The notes: generated by a model from the sequence alone, not told the origin. DNA of 64,000 nt from Leucobacter chromiisoli (GCF_016522505.1 NZ_JAEHOH010000013.1:81098-145097); one strand, 5' to 3'; counted from the first letter of the stretch, positions 33,976 through 42,484 are shown. Numbers and translations: made by a program.

Positions 33976-34899
33976 TCAGACGGCCGGGCCGCGGCGGGAG
34001 CGCGCGATCTGCACGGCCCCGCCAGCGATGAGCACCAGGACTGCGCACCAGATCGCGCCGTAGGTGAACCACTCGTCGTGGCCGATGCGCTCGCCGTTCA
34101 GCACCGACGCCACGATCAGCAGCGCGGGCTCGACGTAGCTGAGCAGGCCGAAGAGCGCCATCGGCAGCAGCCACGAGGCGCCGAGGTAGAGCAGCAGCGC
34201 GACCGCCGAGAGCAGTCCGAACGCCGGGCCGAGCCAGTACAGCGAGGGGTTCTGCTGCAGGGACGAGCCGCTCGTCAGCTCGATCGTCAGGAACACGACC
34301 GCCACCGGCGCCATGGCCGCGAACTCCCAGAACATCCCGCCGAGGTGCCCCGTGCCCATGGACCGGCGCAGCACGAAGTAGACGGGGTAGCCGAGCGCGA
34401 CGAGCAGGGTCTCCCACGAGACGCCGCCGACGCGAATCGCTTCGAAGCCGACGCCCACGGCGGCGATGCCGCACGCCGCCCACTGCCACCAGGTCATCTT
34501 GTCCTTGTAGAGGAACCGGCCGATGACCACCAGCACCAGGGGCAGGAGGAAGTAGCCCAGCGCCACCTGGAGCCCCCGACCGTGCAGCGGGGCCCAGCCG
34601 AACAGCCACAGCTGCACGGCGACGAGGAAGCCGCAGACGGCGACTCCGAGTGCCAGCAGGGGACGTCGTCGGACCTTGGCGATGACGTCGACGACCAGCG
34701 ACCACTGGCGGATGACGACGAGCACGAGTGCGACGAAGGGGAGGGTCACGATGTTGCGCAGCGCCCACAGCGGCTCGGAGGGGAGAGGGGTCAGCATCGG
34801 CGTGACGAAGTAGATGCCGGCGAAGAAGACGGAGGCCCCGACCGAGGCGAGAACTCCGCGGCTCGCGAAGGAGGCTCCGTGAGACGAGGACTGCGGCAT
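33976..34899 (-). CDS. rarD: EamA family transporter, RarD-like
   Basis: Membrane protein of 307 residues with about ten helices made of two EamA repeats. Motifs GVLASVGASVFFAGIYFVTP at the start, WSLVVDVIAKVRRRPLLAL and GYFLLPLVLVVIGRFLYKDK in the first half, and LLSYVEPALLIVASVLNGER near the end match RarD proteins, which export small metabolites of unknown nature. The ATG at 34899 gives a protein of normal RarD length. The longer frame upstream runs through a C/G homopolymer tract and was rejected. Confidence 0.87.
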   Translation of the reverse strand: MPQSSSHGASFASRGVLASVGASVFFAGIYFVTPMLTPLPSEPLWALRNIVTLPFVALVLVVIRQWSLVVDVIAKVRRRPLLALGVAVCGFLVAVQLWLFGWAPLHGRGLQVALGYFLLPLVLVVIGRFLYKDKMTWWQWAACGIAAVGVGFEAIRVGGVSWETLLVALGYPVYFVLRRSMGTGHLGGMFWEFAAMAPVAVVFLTIELTSGSSLQQNPSLYWLGPAFGLLSAVALLLYLGASWLLPMALFGLLSYVEPALLIVASVLNGERIGHDEWFTYGAIWCAVLVLIAGGAVQIARSRRGPAV

Positions 34900-34954
34900 G
34901 GGACTCCCGGCGGCTGGTGGGGCGGATGGGGTGCTCGCGAAGGAGCGAAGGAGG

Positions 34955-34989
34955 GAGGAGCGAGGAGCGAGGAGCGAGGAGCGAGGAGA
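34955..34989. repeat. Five tandem 7-bp units (gaggagc)
   Basis: Four exact gaggagc units and one imperfect unit, in the gap upstream of the RarD-like gene. Confidence 0.85.
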
Positions 34990-35114
34990 GGGCGGCGATG
35001 CGCGAGCATGCGGCCCTCGACGAAGCCCCGCCGGAGGCCCGCAGACGGAATCGGGGGCCCCCCCGCGGGCGGGGGGGCGCCCCGGCAAGCCGGCCCCACA
35101 GCAGGGCGGTGGGG

Positions 35115-35184
35115 CCCCCCCCCCCCCCCCCCCCGCCGCCCCCCCCCCCCCCCCCCCCCCCCCCCGGGGGGGGGGGGCCCCCCC
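35115..35184. repeat. Extreme homopolymer block: C20, GCCG, C27, G12, C7
   Basis: Runs of 20 C (35115-35134), 27 C (35139-35165), 12 G (35166-35177) and 7 C (35178-35184). Such runs are very unusual in bacterial DNA and suggest a collapsed or mis-called hairpin in the assembly, though a true slippage tract cannot be excluded. Confidence 0.9.
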
Positions 35185-35201
35185 GACGCGGATCGCGGAC
35201 C

Positions 35202-35657
35202 CTACTGCAGGTCGATGGCGCCGATGACCTCGCCGTACGGCGTCTCGCCGACCGGGGTGAAGCCGATGTGCAGGAAGAACCGCTCGGGGCCGTCCTCGCC
35301 GCGCTCCCAGAGCACCGTGAGGCGGTCGACGCCGCGGCGCCGGGCCTCCTCGATGAGCGCGTTCACCGCGAACGTTCCGACGCCCATGCCCTGGGCCTCG
35401 GCGTCGACGTTGATGCGCCACAGCGCCGCGCGGAACTCCTCCTGCGGGGCGTCGGGGTCGAAGTTGCCGTGGATGAACCCGACCACGCGGTCGTCCTTCA
35501 GCACCACGCGCTGCCACGCGGAGTGGGCCGGGGTCACGGCCGCTGCGGCAGCGTACGAGACGGGGGTGATGAACTGCTCTTGGCCGGGCTTGAGGCCGAG
35601 CTGATTCACGGCGACGATCGTCGCGGCGGACAGCTCTTCAAGTCGGAGTTCGCTCAT
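35202..35657 (-). CDS. GNAT family N-acetyltransferase
   Basis: Acetyl-CoA-dependent transferase of 151 residues. The core strand-helix pattern is DRVVGFIHGNFDPD, then LWRINVDAEAQGMGVGTFAV with the acetyl-CoA loop (Q/R-x-x-G-x-G form, here QGMGVG), then RRRGVDRLTVLWERG and FFLHIGFTPVGE. The acceptor is unknown. It lies 53 bp after the GntR regulator gene on the same strand. Its 3' end borders the homopolymer block, so the last codons deserve care. Confidence 0.88.
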   Translation of the reverse strand: MSELRLEELSAATIVAVNQLGLKPGQEQFITPVSYAAAAAVTPAHSAWQRVVLKDDRVVGFIHGNFDPDAPQEEFRAALWRINVDAEAQGMGVGTFAVNALIEEARRRGVDRLTVLWERGEDGPERFFLHIGFTPVGETPYGEVIGAIDLQ

Positions 35658-35710
35658 GTACTTAGGCTAGCGGCTGCCGGGGGAATCGCAAGCCCGCGGA
35701 TACCCTCCGC

Positions 35711-36427
35711 TCACCGTTCGTGACGGGGATCCGGGCGCTCTCCGCTCCGCGCGCGGAACCGGAACCGGTCGCCGCGGAAGACGGAGGTCGTCCACTCGAC
35801 GGCGCGGCCGGACGCCTCCCATGCGGTGCGGTGCACGACGAGCAGCGGTGAGCCGATCTCGACTCCGAGCACCGTGGCTTGAGCCGGGGTCGCGAGCGCG
35901 GTGGCGATCTCGTCCTCGGCGCCGCTGATGCGCACGCCGTACCCCTCGTCCAGGGTCTCGTAGAGGGAGCCGCGCCGTTCGAGCTCGGCCGCCAGGCCGG
36001 GCAGCTCGTCGGGGAGGAAGGCGATCTCGTGTGCGAGCGGCTCGCCCGCGTGGTGTCGGACGCGCTCGATCCGATGCACGGCTGAGCCGGGGGAGACGCC
36101 CAGGGCGGCCGCGACCTCCCGCTCGGCCGGTACCCGCTCGATCCCGAGCGTCGGCCCCTCCACCGTCAGCCCCTGCAGATCGTCGCTGAAGGAGGTGAGC
36201 TGGCGCACGTGCAGGACCGGCGGCTCCGCCACGAACGTGCCGCTGCCCTGCGTTCTGCGGAGCCTTCCCTCCGCCACCAGCTCGCCGATGGCCTGACGGA
36301 TCGTGGTGCGGGAGGTGCCGAAGCGCTCCGCCAGCTCCCGTTCCGTCGGGAGCGCCGACCCCGCCGGCGCCTCGGAGATGAGCTCGAGGATGCGCAGCTT
36401 CTGCGTGTAGTACTTCGGGATCCGCAC
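35711..36427 (-). CDS. GntR/HutC family regulator (NagR/DasR-like)
   Basis: Repressor of 238 residues. The winged helix (about 1-70) has LPTERELAERFGTSRTTIRQ and RLRRTQGSGTFVAEPP. The UTRA effector domain follows, with VHRIERVRHHAGEPLAHEI and ISGAEDEIATALAT. HutC-type proteins of this kind sense phosphorylated amino sugars. The GTG start has gggaggggagg just upstream. It is divergent from nagB across two DasR-like operators, so it very likely represses nagBA and itself, with GlcN6P or GlcNAc6P as inducer. Confidence 0.88.
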   Translation of the reverse strand: MRIPKYYTQKLRILELISEAPAGSALPTERELAERFGTSRTTIRQAIGELVAEGRLRRTQGSGTFVAEPPVLHVRQLTSFSDDLQGLTVEGPTLGIERVPAEREVAAALGVSPGSAVHRIERVRHHAGEPLAHEIAFLPDELPGLAAELERRGSLYETLDEGYGVRISGAEDEIATALATPAQATVLGVEIGSPLLVVHRTAWEASGRAVEWTTSVFRGDRFRFRARSGERPDPRHER

Positions 36428-36460
36428 GCGCCTCCCCTCCCGTGCCGGCTTGACAGGCAA

Positions 36461-36476
36461 ATTGGTCCATGCCAAT
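36461..36476. promoter_or_regulatory. DasR/NagR-like operator 1
   Basis: ATTGGTCCATGCCAAT is a 16-bp near-palindrome close to the DasR consensus (AGTGGTCTAGACCACT). It lies 34 bp before the GntR gene start and 71 bp before nagB. Confidence 0.7.
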
Positions 36477-36489
36477 CTAGCAGCCAGAT

Positions 36490-36505
36490 ATTGGTCTAGT
36501 CCTAA
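36490..36505. promoter_or_regulatory. DasR/NagR-like operator 2
   Basis: ATTGGTCTAGTCCTAA keeps the TGGTCTAG half and a weaker second half of the DasR consensus. Centre-to-centre spacing to operator 1 is 29 bp. It is the nearer site to nagB. Confidence 0.65.
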
Positions 36506-36547
36506 TGCGCGGCGCGGGATCGAGGGTCCGCCCGGTGAGGAGTCCCC

Positions 36548-37429
36548 GTGAAGATCGTCATCGTCCCCGACGCGGAGGCCGTCGGGCGCTACGCGGCGGA
36601 GCGCATCGCCGCGACCATCCGCTCGGCGGCCGGCCGTCCGGCGCCCTCGGCAGTGTCGGGAGCGTCGGGAGCGTCGACGGCGGACCGTTCGGCGGCCTCG
36701 GGAGGGCGGGAGGCGACCGGCGCGGTGCTCGGCGTCGCCACCGGATCCTCGCCGCTCGGCACCTACGCCGAGCTCGCGCGCCGCGTGCGGGCGGGGGAGA
36801 TCGACACCGCCGGCGTCAGCGCATTCGCCCTCGACGAGTACCTCGGCCTCGACCCCACGCACCCCGAGAGCTACCACTCGGTCATCCGCCGATCGGTCAC
36901 CGAGCCGCTCGGCCTCGACCCGCGGCGCGTGCACGTCCCCGACGGCGCGGCCGCCGACATTCGTGCCGCGTGCCTCGACTACGAGCGCCGCATCCGCGAG
37001 GCCGGGGGCATCGACCTCCAGCTGCTCGGCATCGGCGCCAACGGTCACATCGGCTTCAACGAGCCCACCTCCTCGTTCGCATCCCGCACCCGCCTCAAGA
37101 CGCTCGCCCCGAGGACCCGCATCGACAACGCCCGCTTCTTCGGCTCGCTCGACGAGGTGCCGCTGCACTGCGTGACGCAGGGGCTCGGCACGATCCTCGA
37201 GGCGAGGCAGCTGCTGCTGGTCGCGCACGGCGAGGCGAAGGCTGACGCGGTGGCGCGCATGGTGGAGGGGCCGCTCGCGGCGGTGTGTCCGGCGAGCGCC
37301 CTCCAGCTCCACCCTGACGCGACCGTCGTCATCGACCGCGCCGCCTCCTCGCTGCTGCGGCTCACCGACTACTACGAGCACGTGCAGCGCAACCTGCCCG
37401 AGCATGCCGGAACGGGCGCCGCGCCATGA
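36548..37429 (+). CDS. nagB: Glucosamine-6-phosphate deaminase
   Basis: Converts GlcN6P to fructose-6-phosphate and ammonia in the cytoplasm. The 293-residue protein has the NagB blocks LGVATGSSPLGTY, FALDEYLGL (catalytic Asp), GIGANGHIGFNEP and the His-containing lid. Compared with common 260-residue NagB it carries a Ser/Ala/Gly-rich insert at about 27-57, encoded by short repeats. GTG start with GAGGAG upstream. It overlaps nagA by 4 bases and is under the two DasR-like operators. Confidence 0.93.
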   Translation: MKIVIVPDAEAVGRYAAERIAATIRSAAGRPAPSAVSGASGASTADRSAASGGREATGAVLGVATGSSPLGTYAELARRVRAGEIDTAGVSAFALDEYLGLDPTHPESYHSVIRRSVTEPLGLDPRRVHVPDGAAADIRAACLDYERRIREAGGIDLQLLGIGANGHIGFNEPTSSFASRTRLKTLAPRTRIDNARFFGSLDEVPLHCVTQGLGTILEARQLLLVAHGEAKADAVARMVEGPLAAVCPASALQLHPDATVVIDRAASSLLRLTDYYEHVQRNLPEHAGTGAAP

Positions 37430-38685
37430 GCGGCCCCGCCGCGACGGTGCTCGCCGCCTCCCGCGTCGTCACCTCCGGCGCCGTGCACGCGCCCGGCTGG
37501 GTGGCGATCGAGGGCGACACGATCGTCGGCCTCGGAGCCGGGCGGCCGCAGCGGATCGACCGCGACCTCGGCGCGGCGATCCTCGTGCCCGGCTTCGTCG
37601 ACATCCACGTGCACGGCGGAGGGGGCGGCAGCTACGCCGACGGATCCGTCGAGAGCGCCCTGCGCGCCCGCGACGCGCACCGCGCGCACGGCACCACGAC
37701 GACGCTCGCGAGCCTCGTGACCGCGGCCCCGGCCGAGCTGCTCGCCGGCGTGCGGATGCTCGCGGCGCTCGCCGCGGACGGCGAGGTCGGCGGCATCCAC
37801 CTGGAGGGGCCGTGGCTCAGCCCGGCCCGCGCCGGAGCCCACGCGCCCGCGCTGCTGCGCGATCCGGATCCCGGCGAGATCGACGCGCTGCTCGCGGCGG
37901 GAGACGGGGCGATCCGGATGGTCACGATCGCCCCCGAGCTGCGCGGCGGGCTCGACGCCGTCCGCCGCTTCGTCGACGCCGGCGTGACGGTGGCGATCGG
38001 CCACACCGACGCCGACCACGCCCGCACCCGGGCTGCGATCGACGCCGGGGCGACCGTCGCGACGCACCTCTGCAACGCGATGCGCCCCGTGCACCACCGG
38101 GAGCCGGGGCCGGTGGTGGCGCTGATGCGGGATCAGCGGGTGACCCTCGAGCTCATCTCCGACGGGGTGCACCTGCATCCGGCCCTCGTGGAGGGGGTCG
38201 AGGCGGCCGTGGGGGCGGATCGCGTCGCGCTCGTCACCGATGCGATGGGCGCAGCAGGCTGCGGGGACGGACGGCACCGGCTCGGCGCGCTCGACGTCGA
38301 GGTGCGGGGCGGGATCGCGCGGGTGCTCGGCACCGACACCATCGCCGGCAGCACGGTGACGATGGACGCGGTGTTCCGCCGGAGGGCGCTCCGCGACCCC
38401 GCGGCGGTCGCCGGCGCATGGGGATCGGCCGCTCTCGCCGAGGCCGAGCATGCTCCGCGGGGTGCAGCGGTCGGTCTCGAACGGAATGCCCGGTCTCGGC
38501 GGGATCTCGACGCGGCGCTGATCGCGGCTGCACGGCAGACCGCGTCGAACCCTGCGAGGGCGATCGGTTGGGAACGCGTCGGCGACATCGCCCCCGGCAG
38601 GCGGGCCGACTTCGCGGTGCTGGATCCCGAGTTGCGCGTCACCGAGGTGATCGTCGGGGGAGCGGCTCCGCTCGGCCGCGACTGA
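37426..38685 (+). CDS. nagA: N-acetylglucosamine-6-phosphate deacetylase
   Basis: Metal-dependent amidohydrolase making GlcN6P from GlcNAc6P. The 419-residue protein has HVHGGGGGSY (H61, H63), the metal ligand Glu in GGIHLEGPWLS (E127), GHTDAD, HLCNAMRPVHHREPG, DGVHLHP and the catalytic Asp in LVTDAMGAAG. A 40-residue Ala/Arg-rich insert lies near 320-360, before the conserved NPAR and GRRADF end. ATG overlaps the nagB stop by 4 bases. With the ROK kinase and hexosaminidase products this completes a GlcNAc pathway. Confidence 0.93.
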   Translation: MSGPAATVLAASRVVTSGAVHAPGWVAIEGDTIVGLGAGRPQRIDRDLGAAILVPGFVDIHVHGGGGGSYADGSVESALRARDAHRAHGTTTTLASLVTAAPAELLAGVRMLAALAADGEVGGIHLEGPWLSPARAGAHAPALLRDPDPGEIDALLAAGDGAIRMVTIAPELRGGLDAVRRFVDAGVTVAIGHTDADHARTRAAIDAGATVATHLCNAMRPVHHREPGPVVALMRDQRVTLELISDGVHLHPALVEGVEAAVGADRVALVTDAMGAAGCGDGRHRLGALDVEVRGGIARVLGTDTIAGSTVTMDAVFRRRALRDPAAVAGAWGSAALAEAEHAPRGAAVGLERNARSRRDLDAALIAAARQTASNPARAIGWERVGDIAPGRRADFAVLDPELRVTEVIVGGAAPLGRD

Positions 38686-38705
38686 CGGCGGGTCTCCCGA
38701 ACCGC

Positions 38706-39857
38706 TCAGCGGGCGGCGAGCAGCTCGCGCACGCGGGGGATCACCTCGCGGCCGTAGAGCGCGACGCTCCCCATGAGCTGCTCGTGCGGCATCGTGCCGG
38801 TCGCGTACTTGAGGTCGAAGCGGTCGGCGCCGAGCGTCCGCACCGTTCCGGCGATCCGCTGCGCGACGGTCTCGGGGGAGCCCACGTACAGCGATCCCGA
38901 GTCGGCTTCGCGCTCGAACTCGGCGCGGGTGGTCCTCGGCCAGCCCCGCTCCGCGCCGATGCGGTTGCGGTTCGCCTCGAAGTGCGGCCACAGCTGCTCG
39001 CGGGCCTCGGCGTCGCTGTCGGCGACGTGCCCCGGCGAGTGCACGCCGAGCGGCATCGGGTCCCGCTCGAGCTCCTGCTGCGTGCGCCGGTACAGGTCGA
39101 CGAAGGGCAGGAAGCGCTGCGGATCGCCGCCGATGATCGCGAGCATCATGGGGATCCCGAGCTGCACGGTGCGCAGCACGGAGTGCGGGCTGCCGCCCAC
39201 GCCGATCCACGCGCGCACACCGCCGGGCTGCTCGGTCTTCGGGTGCACCTCCTGCTCGACCAGGGCGGAGCGGTGCCGCCCCGACCAGGTGACCGGGCCC
39301 TCGGCGCGCAGCCGATTGAAGAGGTCGAGCTTCTCGGAGAAGAGCTCGTCGTAGTCGCTCAGCCGATAGCCGAAGAGCGGGAACGACTCGGTGAACGAGC
39401 CGCGGCCCAGCACCACCTCGGCGCGGCCGCCGCTGACCGCGTCGAGGGTGGCGAAGCGCTCGTAGACGCGCACGGGGTCGTCGCTCGACAGCACCGTCAC
39501 GCCGGTGCCGAGCAGCATCCGCCTGGTGCGCCCGGCGATCGCGGCGAGCACGATCTCGGGCGAGCTGATCGCGAAGTCGTCGCGGTGGTGCTCGCCGAGC
39601 GTGAGCGCGTCGACCCCCGCCTCATCGGCGAGCACGGCCTGCTCGACGACGTCGCGCAGCACCTGCGCCGGGTGCACGGGCTCGCCGGCCGGGGTGCGGG
39701 TGACGTCGCCGAAGCTGTCGAGCCCGAGGATCAGCTGCTCGGGGCCGGCGCCCGCGACGGCTCTGAGGGGCTCGGACCGCGGGGTCGGGTCGCCGGCGGT
39801 GCGATCTGGCTGGTGGCGCGGATCGGTGCTCGCCCCTCGGGCGTCGGAGTGTGTCAT
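38706..39857 (-). CDS. LLM class flavin-dependent oxidoreductase
   Basis: Luciferase-like monooxygenase (383 residues, TIM barrel, FMN or F420). Blocks: EQAVLADEAGVDALTLGEHH, DFAISSPEIVLAAIAGRTRR, LLGTGVTVLSSDDPVRVYER, GRAEVVLGRGSF, RAWIGVGGSPHSV and SLYVGSPETVAQRI. The first 45 residues are a poorly conserved tail. ATG with GGGAAGGG upstream. The substrate is unknown. It is divergent from the quinone oxidoreductase gene, so the two may share control. Confidence 0.9.
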   Translation of the reverse strand: MTHSDARGASTDPRHQPDRTAGDPTPRSEPLRAVAGAGPEQLILGLDSFGDVTRTPAGEPVHPAQVLRDVVEQAVLADEAGVDALTLGEHHRDDFAISSPEIVLAAIAGRTRRMLLGTGVTVLSSDDPVRVYERFATLDAVSGGRAEVVLGRGSFTESFPLFGYRLSDYDELFSEKLDLFNRLRAEGPVTWSGRHRSALVEQEVHPKTEQPGGVRAWIGVGGSPHSVLRTVQLGIPMMLAIIGGDPQRFLPFVDLYRRTQQELERDPMPLGVHSPGHVADSDAEAREQLWPHFEANRNRIGAERGWPRTTRAEFEREADSGSLYVGSPETVAQRIAGTVRTLGADRFDLKYATGTMPHEQLMGSVALYGREVIPRVRELLAAR

Positions 39858-40044
39858 ACCCTTCCCAACCCGGCTCGGAGGCCCCGTATTCCGCGCCGGC
39901 TCCGGGCGCCTGCGGAGCGGCGGCGAGCGATCCCGGTCCGAGGGCGAGCGCGAGGGGCGGTGCGTAGGATCGAGGAGAGCCCGCCGGCTGTCGGCAGCGC
40001 CGCGCAGATCGAGGCGGAACCGGGGAGAGAAGAGGGGAGAAGCG

Positions 40045-41019
40045 ATGCGCGCGATCGTCGTGGAGAGGCCGGGAGGGCCGGAGGCGCTCGCCCTGCGCGA
40101 GGTCGAGGATCTGCCGCTCGGGCCGGGCGAGATCCGGATCCGGGTGGCCGCCGCGGGGGTGAACCGCGCCGACGTCGCCCAGCGCGAGGGCGAGTACCCC
40201 TCTCCCCCCGGCGCGCCCGAGTGGCCGGGTCTCGAGGTGTCGGGGACGGTCTCGGAGGTCGGCGCCGGGGTCGACCGCTTCGGTGCGGGCGACGAGGTGT
40301 GCGCGCTGCTCGCCGGCGGGGGATACGCCGAGGAGGTCGTCGTCGACGCGCAGATGGCGCTGCCGGTGCCGGAGGGGGTCGGGCTCGTGGAGGCCGCCGC
40401 GCTGCCCGAGGTCGTGGCGACGGTCTGGTCGAACCTGTTCCGCTCGGCGGAGGTCGGTGCGGGAGACGTGGTGCTCGTGCACGGGGGCGCGAGCGGAGTC
40501 GGCTCGATGGCGATCCAGATGGCGAGGCTCGCGGGCGCCCGAGTGGCGACGACCGCCGGCTCCGCCGAGAAGCTCGCCTTCTGCGCGGGGCTGGGGGCCG
40601 AGACGCTGATCAACTACCGCGAGGAGGACTTCGCCGAGCGCATCGCCGAGACGTATCCGGGCGGAGCCGACGTGATCCTCGACATCGTCGGCGGAGCGAA
40701 CGCGAGCGCCAACATCCGGGCGCTCGCGACCGACGGGATCCTGGTCGTCATCGCGAACCAGAGCGGCGAGCGCATGTCCTTCAACCCCTTCGCGCTGATG
40801 ATGAAGCGCGGTCGGCTGTGGGGCACGACGCTGCGCGCGAGACCGGTCGCCGAGAAGCGGGCGATCGTCGCCGACATGGGGCGGCGGCTCTGGCCCGCGT
40901 TCGCCTCGGGAGCGCTGAGGCCCGTCGTCGACTCCGTGCTGCCCTTCTCCCGCGCGGCCGACGCCCACCGCCGCATGGAGGCCTCCGAGCACGTCGGGAA
41001 GATCCTGCTGACGCCCTGA
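40045..41019 (+). CDS. NAD(P)H-quinone oxidoreductase, zinc-free MDR family
   Basis: Medium-chain reductase (324 residues) of the QOR/PIG3 group. The N-terminal domain has VAAAGVNRADVAQREGEYP and WPGLEVSGTVSEVGAGV. The Rossmann domain has VLVHGGASGVGSMAIQMA and TTAGSAEKLAFCAGLGAE. No structural or catalytic zinc cysteines. It reduces quinones or other electrophiles with NADPH in the cytoplasm. ATG with gagaagaggggagaa upstream. The gene stands alone; the LacI-type operator region of the next gene begins about 120 bp after its stop. Confidence 0.9.
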   Translation: MRAIVVERPGGPEALALREVEDLPLGPGEIRIRVAAAGVNRADVAQREGEYPSPPGAPEWPGLEVSGTVSEVGAGVDRFGAGDEVCALLAGGGYAEEVVVDAQMALPVPEGVGLVEAAALPEVVATVWSNLFRSAEVGAGDVVLVHGGASGVGSMAIQMARLAGARVATTAGSAEKLAFCAGLGAETLINYREEDFAERIAETYPGGADVILDIVGGANASANIRALATDGILVVIANQSGERMSFNPFALMMKRGRLWGTTLRARPVAEKRAIVADMGRRLWPAFASGALRPVVDSVLPFSRAADAHRRMEASEHVGKILLTP

Positions 41020-41141
41020 GCGGTGCCGGTCGGGATCGCCCGCGCGTCGATCACGGGCCGCTGGCGCCGCCCGCCCGGGAAGCGGCGAGTGTGCGGATCC
41101 GCCCGTTCCCGGGGGACGGTCCGGTGCGCTCTCACACGGAA

Positions 41142-41155
41142 CCAAAACGATTTGG
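41142..41155 (+). promoter_or_regulatory. LacI-type operator before the P1 peptidase gene
   Basis: CCAAAACGATTTGG is a 14-bp palindrome with one imperfect pair beside the central CG. It overlaps the -35 of the promoter at 41152-41181. Near-identical sites lie at 44895 and 44909, before the peptide importer. Confidence 0.75.
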
Positions 41156-41181
41156 AAATAGCCGGAGAACCTCTGTAGGGT
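41152..41181 (+). promoter_or_regulatory. Promoter of the P1 peptidase gene
   Basis: TTGGAA (41152-41157), 18-bp spacer, TAGGGT (41176-41181). The -35 is part of the operator palindrome, so a bound LacI-type repressor would block RNA polymerase. The start codon is 54 bp downstream. Confidence 0.6.
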
Positions 41182-41234
41182 GGGCGCAGACACCGGCTCG
41201 CGTGCGCGAGTCGGCGAGGATCTGAGGAGCGACG

Positions 41235-42380
41235 ATGACGCGCGTACACGGGGCAGAGGCGATCGGCGAGGTGCGGGCCCGGGACCTCGGCATCCCCCTT
41301 GACGGGGAACCCGGCAGGTGGAACGCGATCACGGACGTGCCCGGAGTCGAAGTGGGCTACGCCACCATCGTCGAAGACTCCCCGGTGGTCGCTCGCACGG
41401 GCGTGACCGTGGTGCTCCCCCGCGGCCGGGCCGGGGCGGCGCAGCCCTGCGCGGCCGGCGTCGCGGTGCTGAACGGCAACGGCGAGCTGACGGGGCGCGC
41501 CTGGATCGACGAGTCCGGACAGCTGCAGACCCCCATCGGCATCACGAACTCCCACGCGGTGGGGTCCGTGCACCGCGGCATCGACCGGTGGATGGCGGAG
41601 CACGAGCCGGCCGCAGCGGCGCAGTGGATGCTGCCGGTGGTCGGAGAGACCTGGGACGGCTACCTGAACTCCATCAACGCTGATCTCGTGACGCCCGGGC
41701 ACGCGGTCGCGGCGCTCGACGCCGCCGCGGGCGGCCCCGTCGCCGAGGGCAACGTCGGAGGCGGCACCGGGATGAACTGCTACGGGTTCAAGGGCGGGAC
41801 CGGAACGGCCTCGCGCATCGTCCGGGCCGGTGAGCGGCACTGGACGGTGGGCGTGCTGATGCAGGCCAACTTCGGCGCGCGCCGGGAGCTGAAGGTGGCG
41901 GGCCGCCCGCTCGGCCGCGCATCGGCGGCGCCCGACCCCATGCACGACACCGACTGGTTCGCCCGCGAGGCGGGCGGAGAACGCCGCGCCGTTCCGGGAT
42001 CCGGCAGCGTGATCGTGGTCGTCGCGACCGACGCTCCCCTGCTCCCCGAGCAGTGCCGCGCGCTGGCGCGCCGGGTGCCGCTGGGGCTGGCGCGCACCGG
42101 CACCACGGGAAGCCACTTCTCGGGCGACATCTTCCTCGCCTTCTCGACCGCGAACGGGGGCGCGCTCGGATCCCGGATGGGCACGGCGGCCGGCTCGATC
42201 GAGCGGCTGGACTTCCTGGCCTGGGGCGGGATCGACCCGTTCTACGAGGCGGTCGTCGAGGCGACGGAGGAGGCGGTGCTGAACGCCCTCGTGGCGGCCC
42301 GGGACATGGAGGGCCGCGAGGGGCATGCGAGCCATGCGCTGCCGCACGAGGAGGTCCGGGCGGCGTTCGGCGCCGGGTGA
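41235..42380 (+). CDS. P1 family peptidase (DmpA/BapA-type aminopeptidase)
   Basis: N-terminal nucleophile hydrolase that cleaves N-terminal residues from peptides or amides; relatives include D-aminopeptidase DmpA and the beta-peptide hydrolases BapA. The 381-residue protein begins RDLGIPLDGEPGRWNAITDVPGV. It has the Asn-rich substrate region TPIGITNSHAVGSVHRGID and GNVGGGTGMNCYGFKGGTGT. The predicted autocleavage site is G257-S258, before SVIVVVATDAPL, making S258 the nucleophile; its distance from the start fits DmpA (Ser250). No signal peptide. First gene of the LacI-controlled island. Confidence 0.92.
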   Translation: MTRVHGAEAIGEVRARDLGIPLDGEPGRWNAITDVPGVEVGYATIVEDSPVVARTGVTVVLPRGRAGAAQPCAAGVAVLNGNGELTGRAWIDESGQLQTPIGITNSHAVGSVHRGIDRWMAEHEPAAAAQWMLPVVGETWDGYLNSINADLVTPGHAVAALDAAAGGPVAEGNVGGGTGMNCYGFKGGTGTASRIVRAGERHWTVGVLMQANFGARRELKVAGRPLGRASAAPDPMHDTDWFAREAGGERRAVPGSGSVIVVVATDAPLLPEQCRALARRVPLGLARTGTTGSHFSGDIFLAFSTANGGALGSRMGTAAGSIERLDFLAWGGIDPFYEAVVEATEEAVLNALVAARDMEGREGHASHALPHEEVRAAFGAG

Positions 42381-42484
42381 CCGGAGCGCGGCGGGCGGAT
42401 CATGAGCGCCGCACCGAGAGCGGGCGCCGCCGCTGGGGGCGCGTACGAGCAGGACAGCTGGAACAGCGAGAAAGGCGGGAGAGC

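Larger units (their letters stand above)
34900..35201. other. 302-bp low-complexity gap
   Basis: It holds a 7-bp tandem repeat (34955-34989) and a long C/G homopolymer block (35115-35184), with more G- and C-runs at 35053-35077. No gene is visible. The sequence quality here is doubtful. Confidence 0.6.

Noticed and set aside
37404..41225. Open frame of 1273 codons on the plus strand over nagA and the flavin oxidoreductase gene
   Set aside because: Arg/Ala-rich shadow of recognised genes in other frames, with no domain pattern of its own.
41235..42380. S293 in GTTGSHF considered as the P1 peptidase nucleophile
   Set aside because: S258, preceded by Gly and followed by VIVVVATDAPL, fits the known DmpA/BapA cleavage site better in sequence and position.
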